From assembly GCA_040903745.1 (NCBI GenBank), contig JBBDUV010000092.1, forward strand, positions 21,932 to 85,931: a stretch of 64,000 nt of DNA, read 5' to 3'. Below the pieces are notes generated by a model. It made no database searches and was not told the DNA's origin. It saw only the letters and a list, made by a program, of their open reading frames with translations. This DNA is from M55B112 sp040903745. GTDB lineage: Bacteria; Bacteroidota; Bacteroidia; Bacteroidales; GCA-2748055. Shown piece by piece: positions 42,885 to 51,402 of the stretch. Made by a program: the position numbers and the translations under genes. Each line of letters begins with the position of its first letter. Within the stretch, counting starts at the first letter, position 1.

Positions 42885-43505
42885 ATGGAACTGATCAGAA
42901 AGTATTTTCAGCAAATAACCGGAAATCAACTCAAACAATTGACTTCTTTGACCACCTCACTCAGGGAGTGGAACGAAAAGATCAATGTTGTTTCAAGAAA
43001 AGATGTTGACAAACTGGAGGAACGCCACATACTGCATTCCCTGGCTATAGCAAAATACATTCATTTTATCCCCGGCACAACAATAATAGATGTCGGAACA
43101 GGCGGAGGCTTTCCGGGACTACCTCTGGCCATCATGTTTCCTGACTGTGAATTTACACTTGTCGACTCCGTTGGCAAAAAAATACAGGTTGTTAATGAAC
43201 TCTCAGCTGCTTGTGGCCTCCATAACGTTCAGGCATTCCAGGCCAGGGCGGAGCGTATTCAGGATCAATTTGATTTTGTGGTAAGTCGCGCCGTAACAGC
43301 ATTTCCACAATTCTTCAGATGGACCTCTTCACTGATCTCGAAAGAATCAGAAAATCAGATTCCGAATGGCATTATCTACCTGAAAGGCGGTAACCTAAAA
43401 CAGGAGTTGGCAGGATTTGGAGAAAGAATCCGGATCGAACCCATCAGCAAGTGGTTCGAAGAAGTGTGGTTCGAAGAAAAAAAGGTGGTCTATCTCAAGA
43501 TTTGA
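42885..43505 (+). CDS. rsmG: 16S rRNA (guanine-527 N7)-methyltransferase
   Basis: 206 residues. It methylates N7 of G527 in 16S rRNA. Seen: the N-terminal LTSLTTSLREWNEKINVVSRKD helix, SAM motif I DVGTGGGFPGLPLAIMFP and VSRAVTAFPQF. Length normal for the family. Third gene of the GT2-sigma-rsmG unit with only 5 bp before it. In many bacteria rsmG (gidB) lies near the origin with rpmH, and rpmH does follow here, but no dnaA, parA or mnmG is in the window. Confidence 0.94.
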   Translation: MELIRKYFQQITGNQLKQLTSLTTSLREWNEKINVVSRKDVDKLEERHILHSLAIAKYIHFIPGTTIIDVGTGGGFPGLPLAIMFPDCEFTLVDSVGKKIQVVNELSAACGLHNVQAFQARAERIQDQFDFVVSRAVTAFPQFFRWTSSLISKESENQIPNGIIYLKGGNLKQELAGFGERIRIEPISKWFEEVWFEEKKVVYLKI

Positions 43506-43517
43506 TTCATTTTTCTT

Positions 43518-43546
43518 TTGTCATTCAAAGTTATTCGCTATTTTTG
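43518..43546 (+). promoter_or_regulatory. Bacteroidota-type promoter of rpmH
   Basis: TTG at 43518-43520, an 18-nt spacer and TATTTTTG at 43539-43546, 39 bp before the rpmH ATG. Confidence 0.6.
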
Positions 43547-43585
43547 CACCCCGAAAAGAGTGGGAACAGAAATAAAAAACAGGAT

Positions 43586-43747
43586 ATGCCGAAAAGAACA
43601 TTTCAACCATCGAACAGGAAGCGCAGAAACAAACATGGCTTCAGGGAAAGAATGAGTTCTGCCAGTGGCAGAAAGATACTAAATCTCAGAAGGAGAAAAG
43701 GGCGCAAGAAACTTTCGGTTTCTGATGAGGCAAGTCATAAGAAATAA
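43586..43747 (+). CDS. rpmH: 50S ribosomal protein bL34
   Basis: 53 residues, very basic. MPKRTFQPSNRKRRNKHGF, SASGRKILNLRRRKGRKKLS are the bL34 core; the C-terminal VSDEASHKK tail is slightly longer than the 44-46-residue enteric form and is normal for Bacteroidota. The upstream extension to 43451 in the same frame overlaps rsmG and has no conserved residues. A promoter lies directly upstream and a strong terminator 24 bp downstream, so it is a single-gene unit. Confidence 0.97.
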   Translation: MPKRTFQPSNRKRRNKHGFRERMSSASGRKILNLRRRKGRKKLSVSDEASHKK

Positions 43748-43770
43748 ATCAAGACATTTTTCTTTCCTGA

Positions 43771-43798
43771 AACCAACCCATACGGTTGGTTTTTTTTT
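43771..43798 (+). terminator. Rho-independent terminator of rpmH
   Basis: 8-bp stem AACCAACC/GGTTGGTT with a 5-nt loop, running straight into a T run ending at 43798. Confidence 0.92.
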
Positions 43799-43829
43799 GC
43801 CTATTTTTAACGTTTCAAATTGATAAATC

Positions 43830-45269
43830 ATGAGAATTGCCATTATCGGAGGCGGACCGGCCGGTCTGACTGCTGCTTACCAGCTGTCTAAAGAACTTGG
43901 AGGGAAGATAACATCGGTTGATGTATACGAAACCGCCGATAACGTTGGGGGAATGTCGCGCTCGATTCAACTTTGGAACCAAACGGTTGATCTCGGACCG
44001 CACAGATTCTTCAGCAAGGATAAAAATATCAATGCGCTTTGGCTCGAGGTAGTGGGTGAAGATTATGATATTGTACAGCGTAAAACCCGGATATTCTATA
44101 ACAAATCATTTTTCGATTACCCCATCCGTGCATTCAACGCACTCAGGGGACTCGGCATCTGGCAGGCGGGACTCTGTATGCTCAGTTATTTGCAACAAAA
44201 GATATATCCAGTAAAAGATACATCAACATTTGAAGGATGGGTCACCCGAAGGTTTGGAAAACGCCTGTACAGAATATTCTTTAAAACCTATTCGGAGAAA
44301 CTTTGGGGTATACCATGTACAGAGCTTGACAGCGATTTTGCATCCCAGCGTATAAAGAAGTTATCGCTATTTGAGGCTGTCAAAAATGCATTCGCCTTCA
44401 ATAAAACCAGCGAACATGCCACTCTGGCTGAGCAATTTGCCTACCCGGTGAAAGGAACCGGATCCGTCTACATAAAAATGATGAAAAAAATCATCGAAAA
44501 TGGAGGAAAGGTGAACCTGAAAACCCCGGTTCAAAGGGTCATCACAGAAAACAAGATAGCAAAAGCACTGGAACTGGACAATGGGAAAATAGTTGAATAC
44601 CATCATATTATCTCTACCATGCCCCTTACGCTAATGGCAGAACGACTTCGGATTATGCCCGATGATCTGACTAAAAAGGTGAAATCTCTTACATTCAGAA
44701 ACACAATCCTGGTGTATCTCCATATTAACAATAGTAACCTTTTCCCGGATCAATGGCTGTATATCCACGATTCTGAAGTTCAAACCGGAAGAATAACCAA
44801 TTTTCGAAACTGGGTGCCCGGACTTTACGGCGCAAACAACCAATCTATCCTCTGTATGGAATACTGGTGCAATTTTGAGGATGAGCTTTGGAGCAAAGAC
44901 AACAGCTACATGAAAGAACTTGCCTCCCATGAAATTAATCATATCGGACTTGTAAAAAAGGAGGATATTCTTGATGCTGAAGTTGTACGGATTCCCCGAT
45001 GTTACCCGGTTTACTTCAGCGGGTACCGTGAAAAACTAAAACCTCTGCAGGATTTTTTGAACAGCATTGCACACCTGCATATTATCGGCAGATATGGCGC
45101 ATACAAATACAACAACCAGGATCATAGCATACTGATGGGAATGCTGGCTGCTGAAAATATCATATCTGATACAGAGCATGACCTGTGGGAGATCAATACC
45201 GATTATGGGGTGTACCAGGAATCGGCAATGATTACAAAAACAGGACTTACCGTTTCCAATAACAATTAA
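43830..45269 (+). CDS. FAD-dependent oxidoreductase (protoporphyrinogen oxidase / UDP-galactopyranose mutase-like)
   Basis: 479 residues. N-terminal Rossmann motif AIIGGGPAGLTAAYQLS with the acidic VDVYE end, then GGMSRSIQLWNQTVDLGPHRFF, which is shared by amine-oxidase-type enzymes such as PPOX, phytoene desaturase and UDP-galactopyranose mutase-like proteins of glycan clusters. The C-terminal FAD contact is IIGRYGAYKYNNQDHSI. The middle part RFGKRLYRIFFKTYSEKLWG is the signature of a subgroup often near glycosyltransferases. It is not clearly any one characterised enzyme, and no haem or galactofuranose gene is beside it, so substrate is open. Starts after the rpmH terminator. Confidence 0.82.
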   Translation: MRIAIIGGGPAGLTAAYQLSKELGGKITSVDVYETADNVGGMSRSIQLWNQTVDLGPHRFFSKDKNINALWLEVVGEDYDIVQRKTRIFYNKSFFDYPIRAFNALRGLGIWQAGLCMLSYLQQKIYPVKDTSTFEGWVTRRFGKRLYRIFFKTYSEKLWGIPCTELDSDFASQRIKKLSLFEAVKNAFAFNKTSEHATLAEQFAYPVKGTGSVYIKMMKKIIENGGKVNLKTPVQRVITENKIAKALELDNGKIVEYHHIISTMPLTLMAERLRIMPDDLTKKVKSLTFRNTILVYLHINNSNLFPDQWLYIHDSEVQTGRITNFRNWVPGLYGANNQSILCMEYWCNFEDELWSKDNSYMKELASHEINHIGLVKKEDILDAEVVRIPRCYPVYFSGYREKLKPLQDFLNSIAHLHIIGRYGAYKYNNQDHSILMGMLAAENIISDTEHDLWEINTDYGVYQESAMITKTGLTVSNNN

Positions 45270-45304
45270 TATGCCGATCGGTACGTTGAAGTAAGTTGGT
45301 TGAT

Positions 45305-45312
45305 TATCTTTG
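45305..45312 (+). promoter_or_regulatory. -7 promoter element of the PASTA gene
   Basis: TATCTTTG matches TAnnTTTG 21 bp before the start codon. TTG at 45286-45288 is 16 nt upstream, a little shorter than the usual spacer. Confidence 0.5.
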
Positions 45313-45332
45313 CAACATAGAAACCCAGGCTT

Positions 45333-46181
45333 ATGGACTTTTTTAGATTCCTGATCTCAAAAACATTCCTGCGACATCTGCTACTTGCAGCTGCTATCGC
45401 CTTGATTATAATTCTAGTAACCCTCGTATGGCTGAGAATATATACCCACCACGGACAGACAATTTCAGTACCCAACCTCACTGGGCTGACTTTCGATGAA
45501 GCAGGCGACGTTGTCTCATCACGTAAGCTGAATATTGAGGTACTTGATTCAATATATGCCATGGATATGCCCAGGGGAACGGTGGTAAAACAAACCCCCC
45601 CGCCCAACTCAAAAGTGAAGGTTAGAAGGCGTGTTTTCGTAACAATGAATGCTGTTAACCCGGAAAAGGTATCCATGCCAGACCTGGTTTCACTTTCAGA
45701 CCGTCAGGCGATACTAGCACTGGAAAACGCAGGACTTGAACTTGGAGAAATAAGCTACAAACCCGATTTTGCTGTGAACAGTGTCCTACAACAAAAAATA
45801 GATGGCTCCGTTATAGAAGAAGGAACACAAATTGAAAAGGGCTCCAGGATTGACCTGGTACTGGGAATGGGCCTTAGTAGTGAGAATACTGTAGTCCCCG
45901 ATCTACAGGGTTTGGATCTGGCAAAAGCAAAAGCTGCCATCTCTAATCGTTTTCTGAATTTTGGCCTGGCAACATATGACCAGTCAGTTAAGAATAAGGA
46001 GGATAGCCTAAATGCATGGGTTTATAGACAAAATCCGGATTATGACGGCTTCTCAGCGGTTAACAAAGGAATGGAAGTATTTGTCTGGCTGACAGTTGAT
46101 TCGACACTGCTTCCTGTTACCGATACAATCCGGGCCGACCTTAATAAAGATGCAGATGCTGAAAATGAGATTATTTTTTAA
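45333..46181 (+). CDS. Membrane-anchored protein with three PASTA domains
   Basis: 282 residues. A short cytoplasmic N terminus, one transmembrane helix (about 14-34), then three PASTA modules of about 65 residues each, starting ISVPNLTGLTFDEAGDVV, VSMPDLVSLSDRQAILAL and TVVPDLQGLDLAKAKAAI. PASTA domains bind peptidoglycan stem peptides or muropeptides. There is no kinase or penicillin-binding domain: the protein is only anchor plus sensor or wall-binding rod. It overlaps the start of the following T9SS cargo by 17 bp, and rluD follows, so the three form one operon; ddl lies further downstream. Confidence 0.9.
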   Translation: MDFFRFLISKTFLRHLLLAAAIALIIILVTLVWLRIYTHHGQTISVPNLTGLTFDEAGDVVSSRKLNIEVLDSIYAMDMPRGTVVKQTPPPNSKVKVRRRVFVTMNAVNPEKVSMPDLVSLSDRQAILALENAGLELGEISYKPDFAVNSVLQQKIDGSVIEEGTQIEKGSRIDLVLGMGLSSENTVVPDLQGLDLAKAKAAISNRFLNFGLATYDQSVKNKEDSLNAWVYRQNPDYDGFSAVNKGMEVFVWLTVDSTLLPVTDTIRADLNKDADAENEIIF

Positions 46182-48027
46182 ACCCGGGGAATTGTGCATC
46201 CTGCTGCTTACACTTCTCTACCCTGCCAGGACGCAGGAATACATCTTGCCACTAAAAAATAATACTCAGCTTCTGTATAATGGTCAGTCTCCGGAAAAAA
46301 AAACAGTGAGTGAAGAATTGCTTGAATTACCGCTTGTGGATGATTTTTCCTATCATTCACCCTATCCTGATCCAGCTCTATGGGCCGATAACTATGCATA
46401 CATCAACAATGGTTATGCTGTGGATCCTCCTACAATAGGTGTTGCAACAATGGATGCCCTGGACCAGAATGGGTCAATTTATACCTTTGCAACACTATCT
46501 CCGGAAACGTTCGATGCCGACCTCCTCACTTCGCACCCAATCAACATGAGTTATCCTGCATCTGATAGCCTCTACCTTAGCTTCTTCTACCAACCACAGG
46601 GCAATGGAGTCGAGTCCATGCCGCATGACTCTCTCTACCTGGATTTCTTTGATCCCGTTGCTGAACTGTGGATAAACGTGTGGGGTGTCCCGGGTGATAC
46701 TCTCAGGGCATTCCGGCAGGTGATGATTCCGGTAAAGGATACTCTGTTCCTGAAAAATGGATTCAGGTTTGGATTCAGGAACAGAGCCAGCCTTCCTCAG
46801 AATAATGATTATAAAGACAAACGGGGGAATGTGGATCACTGGAACATTGATTATGTAAGGCTTGATAAAAACAGAACCGTTGCCGATACAATTATTCGGG
46901 ATGTTGCTTTTTACAAGCCCATACCATCATTGCTGAAAAACTATGAATCCATACCATGGGATCATTTTGGAGTGGCCTACAATACCATTTATCGTCAGAA
47001 CATAACCCTAAACTATTTCAACAACGATAGCGCCACCAGGAATGTGACCCGCTCCGCCAGCGTATACAATGAAGTATGGGACCATCTATTCAATCCGGAT
47101 AACGCATCTGCACAAGACATACTGCCAGGAACATTTGTATCGCATAATATATCAATCATATATCCTTTTCAGTTTGCCAGGGGCGATACCGCTAGCTACC
47201 TGCTAAAAGCATGGCTACGTACAGATGAATTTGACAACAAACTGAATGACACCATCTACCGCAGACAAGTATTCAGGGACTACTTCGCTTATGATGACGG
47301 AACTGCGGAAAGGGCATACGGACTTCGCGGACAGGGTACAAACAATAGCATAATCGCCGTAAGATTCAACAGCTTTATTCCCGATGAGCTGGGCGGGGTC
47401 GATATATACTTTACCCAGTTGAAGGACTCTCTTAATCTTGGTTACTATTACAAGTTCATGGTTTGGGATGATAATAATGGTGTCCCCGGTAATGTTATTT
47501 ATGAAGATGAACCGGACTATGCTGTGGAATATGCAGATAGTCTGAACACCTTTATCCGATATGAATTCAATGAAACGGTTAAAATTTCCGGAATATTCTA
47601 CGTAGGTCTGCTGCAATATAACCAGTTTCTGATGAATATAGGAATGGACATCAACAAACCGTCTGGCAGTAATATTTTGTATAATCTCGGCAACGAATGG
47701 CAGCAATCTTCAGCTCCCGGAAGTTTGATGATCAGGCCCTTCGTGAAGAGAACCTATTCATTCAGCAGGAACAGAGAAACAGACTTCACTACCCTGAGAA
47801 TAGGGCCCAATCCTGCCAAAGATTATGTGAGGATTGAACTGCCTCCGGAGGCTGCTGATGCTACTATACATTTATCGGTGTACGATATTACAGGAAAAAA
47901 GATTGATTCATACAATAATATGGAAGGGGAGATATACACAGGAAATCTCTCTGAAGGAGTTTACCTCTTTAGGTTTACCTCCGATAAGCTCCTTTTCGAA
48001 ACTAAAAGAATCATTATTCAAAGGTAA
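46165..48027 (+). CDS. Large secreted protein with T9SS type A sorting domain
   Basis: 620 residues from ATG at 46165, chosen because MRLFFKPGELCILLLTLLYP is a good signal peptide ending at ARTQ; the frame is open further upstream. The body (about 25-540) is beta-rich with no enzyme motif I recognise. It contains FSYHSPYPDPALWADNYAYI near the N terminus and HWNIDYVRLDKN, resembling surface jelly-roll modules of Bacteroidota. The C-terminal 80 residues are the sorting domain: IGPNPAKDYVRI, YDITGKKIDSY, GVYLFRF and the basic end FETKRIIIQR. Exported across the outer membrane by T9SS. Translationally coupled to the PASTA gene by a 17-bp overlap. Confidence 0.85.
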   Translation: MRLFFKPGELCILLLTLLYPARTQEYILPLKNNTQLLYNGQSPEKKTVSEELLELPLVDDFSYHSPYPDPALWADNYAYINNGYAVDPPTIGVATMDALDQNGSIYTFATLSPETFDADLLTSHPINMSYPASDSLYLSFFYQPQGNGVESMPHDSLYLDFFDPVAELWINVWGVPGDTLRAFRQVMIPVKDTLFLKNGFRFGFRNRASLPQNNDYKDKRGNVDHWNIDYVRLDKNRTVADTIIRDVAFYKPIPSLLKNYESIPWDHFGVAYNTIYRQNITLNYFNNDSATRNVTRSASVYNEVWDHLFNPDNASAQDILPGTFVSHNISIIYPFQFARGDTASYLLKAWLRTDEFDNKLNDTIYRRQVFRDYFAYDDGTAERAYGLRGQGTNNSIIAVRFNSFIPDELGGVDIYFTQLKDSLNLGYYYKFMVWDDNNGVPGNVIYEDEPDYAVEYADSLNTFIRYEFNETVKISGIFYVGLLQYNQFLMNIGMDINKPSGSNILYNLGNEWQQSSAPGSLMIRPFVKRTYSFSRNRETDFTTLRIGPNPAKDYVRIELPPEAADATIHLSVYDITGKKIDSYNNMEGEIYTGNLSEGVYLFRFTSDKLLFETKRIIIQR

Positions 48028-48029
48028 GT

Positions 48030-49064
48030 ATGACAGAAGATCCTGTTGAATACAGCGAATTATTTGAACATTTCCGCTTCGATACCGACAAGGGTCAGGC
48101 ACCTCTCCGCATTGATAAATTTCTACAGAATAAACTGGAAGGTACATCAAGAAGCAGAATTCAATCGGCAGCCGAAGCGAACAGCATTCTGGTAAACAAC
48201 CGACCCGTTAAATCCAACTACAAGGTTAAACCGCTTGATGTAGTCACCGTCCTGCTTCCACATCCACCAAGAAAACTGGAACTGATCCCGCAGGATATAC
48301 CGCTGAACATTATCTATGAAGACGACCAGTTGATCGTGCTCAATAAGAAACCGGGCATGGTGGTACATCCTGGACACGGAAACTACACGGGAACCCTGGT
48401 AAATGCGCTGATGCATCATTTGAAGGATAATCCACTTTTTCAAAGCGGCGATGAACGACCGGGATTGGTACACAGAATAGACAAAAATACTTCGGGACTG
48501 CTTGTGGTGGCAAAAACTGAACTTGCGATGTCCAACCTCGCAATGCAGTTTTTTAACAAAACAACAAAAAGAACCTACAATGCCCTGGTTTGGGGAGAGC
48601 CCCCTGAAGAGGATGGAACCATCACGGGCCATTTGGGACGGAATCCGAAGGACAGAAAAAAAATGATGGTGTTTCCTGATGGAGACCAGGGAAAAAATGC
48701 CGTGACACACTACCGGATCATGGAACGGCTGGGGTATGTCACACTGGTGGAATGCATGCTTGAAACCGGCAGAACACATCAGATCAGGGTCCACTTCCAA
48801 TACCTGAAAAACCCCCTATTCAATGACAATGAATATGGTGGTGATAAAATTCTTAGGGGTACTACATTTACAAAATACAAACAGTTTGTTACAAACTGTT
48901 TCAATATTCTTCCCCGGCAGGCACTTCATGCCAGATCACTCGGTTTTGTTCATCCAAAAACAAAAAAAGAACTTCTCTTTGAATCAGAACTGCCAGACGA
49001 TATGTCGATCGTCATTGAAAAGTGGCGAAAGTATATTTCAGGAAGAGAACCTGATATTCTCTGA
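48030..49064 (+). CDS. rluD: RluA-family 23S rRNA pseudouridine synthase
   Basis: 344 residues. N-terminal S4 RNA-binding domain (about 20-85: RIDKFLQNKLEGTSRSRIQS) and C-terminal synthase domain with the catalytic Asp in HRIDKNTSGLLVVAKT, plus GRTHQIRVHFQY. The S4 domain and length point to RluD, which makes pseudouridines 1911/1915/1917 in 23S helix 69; RluC-like specificity cannot be excluded. It starts 2 bp after the T9SS cargo stop, at the end of the PASTA-cargo-rluD unit, a functionally mixed operon. A long C-terminal insertion before LFESELPDD is normal for Bacteroidota homologues. Confidence 0.92.
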   Translation: MTEDPVEYSELFEHFRFDTDKGQAPLRIDKFLQNKLEGTSRSRIQSAAEANSILVNNRPVKSNYKVKPLDVVTVLLPHPPRKLELIPQDIPLNIIYEDDQLIVLNKKPGMVVHPGHGNYTGTLVNALMHHLKDNPLFQSGDERPGLVHRIDKNTSGLLVVAKTELAMSNLAMQFFNKTTKRTYNALVWGEPPEEDGTITGHLGRNPKDRKKMMVFPDGDQGKNAVTHYRIMERLGYVTLVECMLETGRTHQIRVHFQYLKNPLFNDNEYGGDKILRGTTFTKYKQFVTNCFNILPRQALHARSLGFVHPKTKKELLFESELPDDMSIVIEKWRKYISGREPDIL

Positions 49065-49212
49065 ATTATCTCATTGCTCCTTAATAACAGCTAATTGATA
49101 ATTGGAAAAGCAGATTTCGTGGAAAGGATGTTTTGCTCAGCAAAATTTATCGCCCATGCATAGGGTTCCTTCATGAAAAAATTCGTATTTTTATTATAAG
49201 AATTCGGTAATT

Positions 49213-50178
49213 ATGGAAATAGCTTTATTAACAGGAGGCAATTCATCGGAATATTCAATTTCTGTGAAAACTGGAAATGAGATTCAAAAATGGCTTGTAG
49301 AAGCCGGATATAAATCTCATATAGTACTTGTTAAAGGTGAGGAGTGGCATGTAAAAAACGGAAAGGAACTTATCCCTTTCAACAGGGAACTGTTTAGCTT
49401 CAAAAATGGAAAGAAAAATATAAAAATCGACTATGTCTGGAATGCAATCCACGGAACCCCGGGCGAAAACGGGTTGCTGCAGGGATACCTGGATATGAAA
49501 AACATTCCATACAGCTCTTCAGGACATCTGGCTTCAGCCATGACCTTTAATAAATATGTGGCCAAGACATACCTCAGGCAATTTGGCATAATGACTGCTG
49601 AAGCAGCATTGATACTAAGGGACAAAACATTCGATATCGATGAGATTATTGAAAATGTAGGTTTGCCCTGTTTTGTAAAACCCAACAATGGCGGATCAAG
49701 CTTCGGAACTACCAAAGTCACCCAGATAGAGAAGATGAAATCTGCCATTGATAAAGCCTTTATGGAAGATAATGAGGTGATTATTGAATCGTTCGTGAAA
49801 GGACGTGAAATTACCTGCGGACTTCTTAAAACGAAAAAACGGGAATTGATATTTCCCCTAACAGAGATTATTCCCAAGACAGAATTTTTTACATTCGAAG
49901 CAAAATATGAGGGAATGGCTGACGAGATCACTCCGGCAGAGATTGACGAGGACCTTGCAAAAAGATGCATGCAGCTCTCCTCGGAGATCTATGATTACAC
50001 CCATTGTAAAGGAATTGTCAGGGTCGATTTTATCGTACGGGGAAACCAAATCTACTTTCTGGAATTAAACACCATCCCGGGAATGTCGAAGGAGAGCATC
50101 GTGCCTCAGCAAATCAGGGCCATGGGGATCAAAGTGGAGGAGGTGCTGAGGGAGGTGATCGAAGACACCATGGAGTAG
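49213..50178 (+). CDS. ddl: D-alanine--D-alanine ligase
   Basis: 321 residues, ATP-grasp fold. Makes the D-Ala-D-Ala dipeptide for peptidoglycan, which the MurF half of the fusion at 28723 then attaches. Seen: IALLTGGNSSEYSISVKTG at the N terminus, GTPGENGLLQGYLDM, CFVKPNNGGSSFGTTKV for ATP and the C-terminal LELNTIPGMSKESIVPQ with the Mg ligands. The active-site Tyr/Phe position that decides D-Ala versus D-lactate preference lies in the omega loop region EAKYEGMADEITPA (Lys/Tyr present), as in D-Ala-D-Ala ligases. Its gap from rluD is 148 bp. Confidence 0.93.
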   Translation: MEIALLTGGNSSEYSISVKTGNEIQKWLVEAGYKSHIVLVKGEEWHVKNGKELIPFNRELFSFKNGKKNIKIDYVWNAIHGTPGENGLLQGYLDMKNIPYSSSGHLASAMTFNKYVAKTYLRQFGIMTAEAALILRDKTFDIDEIIENVGLPCFVKPNNGGSSFGTTKVTQIEKMKSAIDKAFMEDNEVIIESFVKGREITCGLLKTKKRELIFPLTEIIPKTEFFTFEAKYEGMADEITPAEIDEDLAKRCMQLSSEIYDYTHCKGIVRVDFIVRGNQIYFLELNTIPGMSKESIVPQQIRAMGIKVEEVLREVIEDTME

Positions 50179-50220
50179 TTTAAACAGATCCTGAAAAGCA
50201 GTAAATCAATCTATTTTTAT

Positions 50221-50228
50221 TACTTTTG
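50221..50228 (+). promoter_or_regulatory. -7 promoter element of the lipoprotein/barrel pair
   Basis: TACTTTTG matches TAnnTTTG 20 bp before the ATG at 50249, suggesting a separate transcript from ddl. Confidence 0.45.
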
Positions 50229-50248
50229 GGCATTCAATCAAGTGAACA

Positions 50249-50668
50249 ATGCGTACCGGATTCATTGTACTTTTTCTTTTGCTTAGTTTCAGGTCATGCT
50301 ACTATGTTGATTCTGACAGGTATGAAGTGGAAATTGTCCCGGAGTTTACTCCCCAGGTACAGATCAGCTCCAACCTGGATGGATTAGATAGCATTTTAGT
50401 AAGTGACAGCCTGCTTTTCAGTTATTCGATTGAAATTGATACAGGACAACTCTTTCTGGCAGATATCTATCTTGGAAACTCACTTGTATTCAGATCAGAC
50501 ACTATTTCAGACAGCCTATGGTTATACAGTAATTACGTGAGCTTTTTCGGTAATTATGAACTAACTCTGAGAGCTTATTATAAGAGCTACAGCGGTAGTC
50601 TTGCCGATATTTTTGATGCAGAATATTTTGTAACAGATTCTAGCTGGATATTAACCTTCAGGGAATAA
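50249..50668 (+). CDS. Hypothetical exported protein, probable lipoprotein
   Basis: 139 residues. The signal peptide has its candidate lipidation Cys at position 17 (LSFRSCYYVD); the lipobox is imperfect because Phe stands where Leu is usual. The rest is beta-rich and acidic (EIVPEFTPQVQISSNL, SDTISDSLWLYSNY), fitting an immunoglobulin-like fold, with no known motif. The stop codon overlaps the ATG of the next gene by one base (TAATG), so the two are co-translated and may work together at the outer membrane. Not recognised as any named family. Confidence 0.65.
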   Translation: MRTGFIVLFLLLSFRSCYYVDSDRYEVEIVPEFTPQVQISSNLDGLDSILVSDSLLFSYSIEIDTGQLFLADIYLGNSLVFRSDTISDSLWLYSNYVSFFGNYELTLRAYYKSYSGSLADIFDAEYFVTDSSWILTFRE

Positions 50669-51402
50669 TGAAGAAAGCTGTTTTTTTTATATTATTCACC
50701 TTTGCTGCATCACACCTCGCGGGGCAGCAAAGCGGATTATCCATTACAGGCGGGATAGGCACATATGAGCTGAGTGACCTAAAGACCTATCATAACGAGC
50801 TTCTTACAAGACTTCCTTTAGAAGCAGGGGCCTTTACCTACTTCCCACCATTCACCAATATCAGGATCAATCTCTACCGGCAGGAGCTTTCCGGATTAAA
50901 ATATGGACTTGTATATGCCTTCTCTGCCACCGGCGCACATGCAAATTATACTGATTATTCTGGCTACCTGAACCTTGATCAGGAAATCGCTGCTTATCAG
51001 TTTGGAGCCTCTGCAGGATACAGGTTGTTGAATGTGGATTTTTTTATTACACAATTTGTAATTTCAGCTTACGGTGATCTTCGCTTGAGCTATACCAGGG
51101 ATAAAGTAATGATGAATATAAATACCCGCCATTATTACGAAAACAACAAATTAATCCTGAACGCATTCTCTCCCGGTGCAGAGCTAGGCCTTGAAGCTTT
51201 ATTTAACGTTAACACGATATCCGTGGGTGTTGAGGGAGGGTATTATTTTGATGCCGGAACAAAATTCAACGCAGGTGAACAGTCTAATCCAGAATCATAC
51301 GTCTCCCTGCTACCTCCCGGAGAACTAAATACAGATATGTCAGGGGTCAGGATAGGATTGAAGGTAGTGAAGCGGTTCAGCCTGGAGCTGTTCGCAGAAT
51401 AG
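50668..51402 (+). CDS. Hypothetical outer-membrane beta-barrel protein
   Basis: 244 residues. Signal peptide ends near ASHLAGQQ. The body alternates hydrophobic and polar residues with aromatic belts (YGLVYAFSATGAHANYTDYSG, split by turns; FGASAGYRLLNVDFF) typical of an 8- to 10-strand barrel. The C-terminal strand is IGLKVVKRFSLELFAE. No family name can be given. It is coupled to the preceding lipoprotein by a TAATG overlap, and its last 26 bp overlap trpA on the opposite strand. Confidence 0.72.
   Translation: MKKAVFFILFTFAASHLAGQQSGLSITGGIGTYELSDLKTYHNELLTRLPLEAGAFTYFPPFTNIRINLYRQELSGLKYGLVYAFSATGAHANYTDYSGYLNLDQEIAAYQFGASAGYRLLNVDFFITQFVISAYGDLRLSYTRDKVMMNINTRHYYENNKLILNAFSPGAELGLEALFNVNTISVGVEGGYYFDAGTKFNAGEQSNPESYVSLLPPGELNTDMSGVRIGLKVVKRFSLELFAE

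Noticed and set aside
48147..48800. 217-codon minus-strand frame
   Set aside because: Fully antisense to rluD, whose domains are unambiguous.
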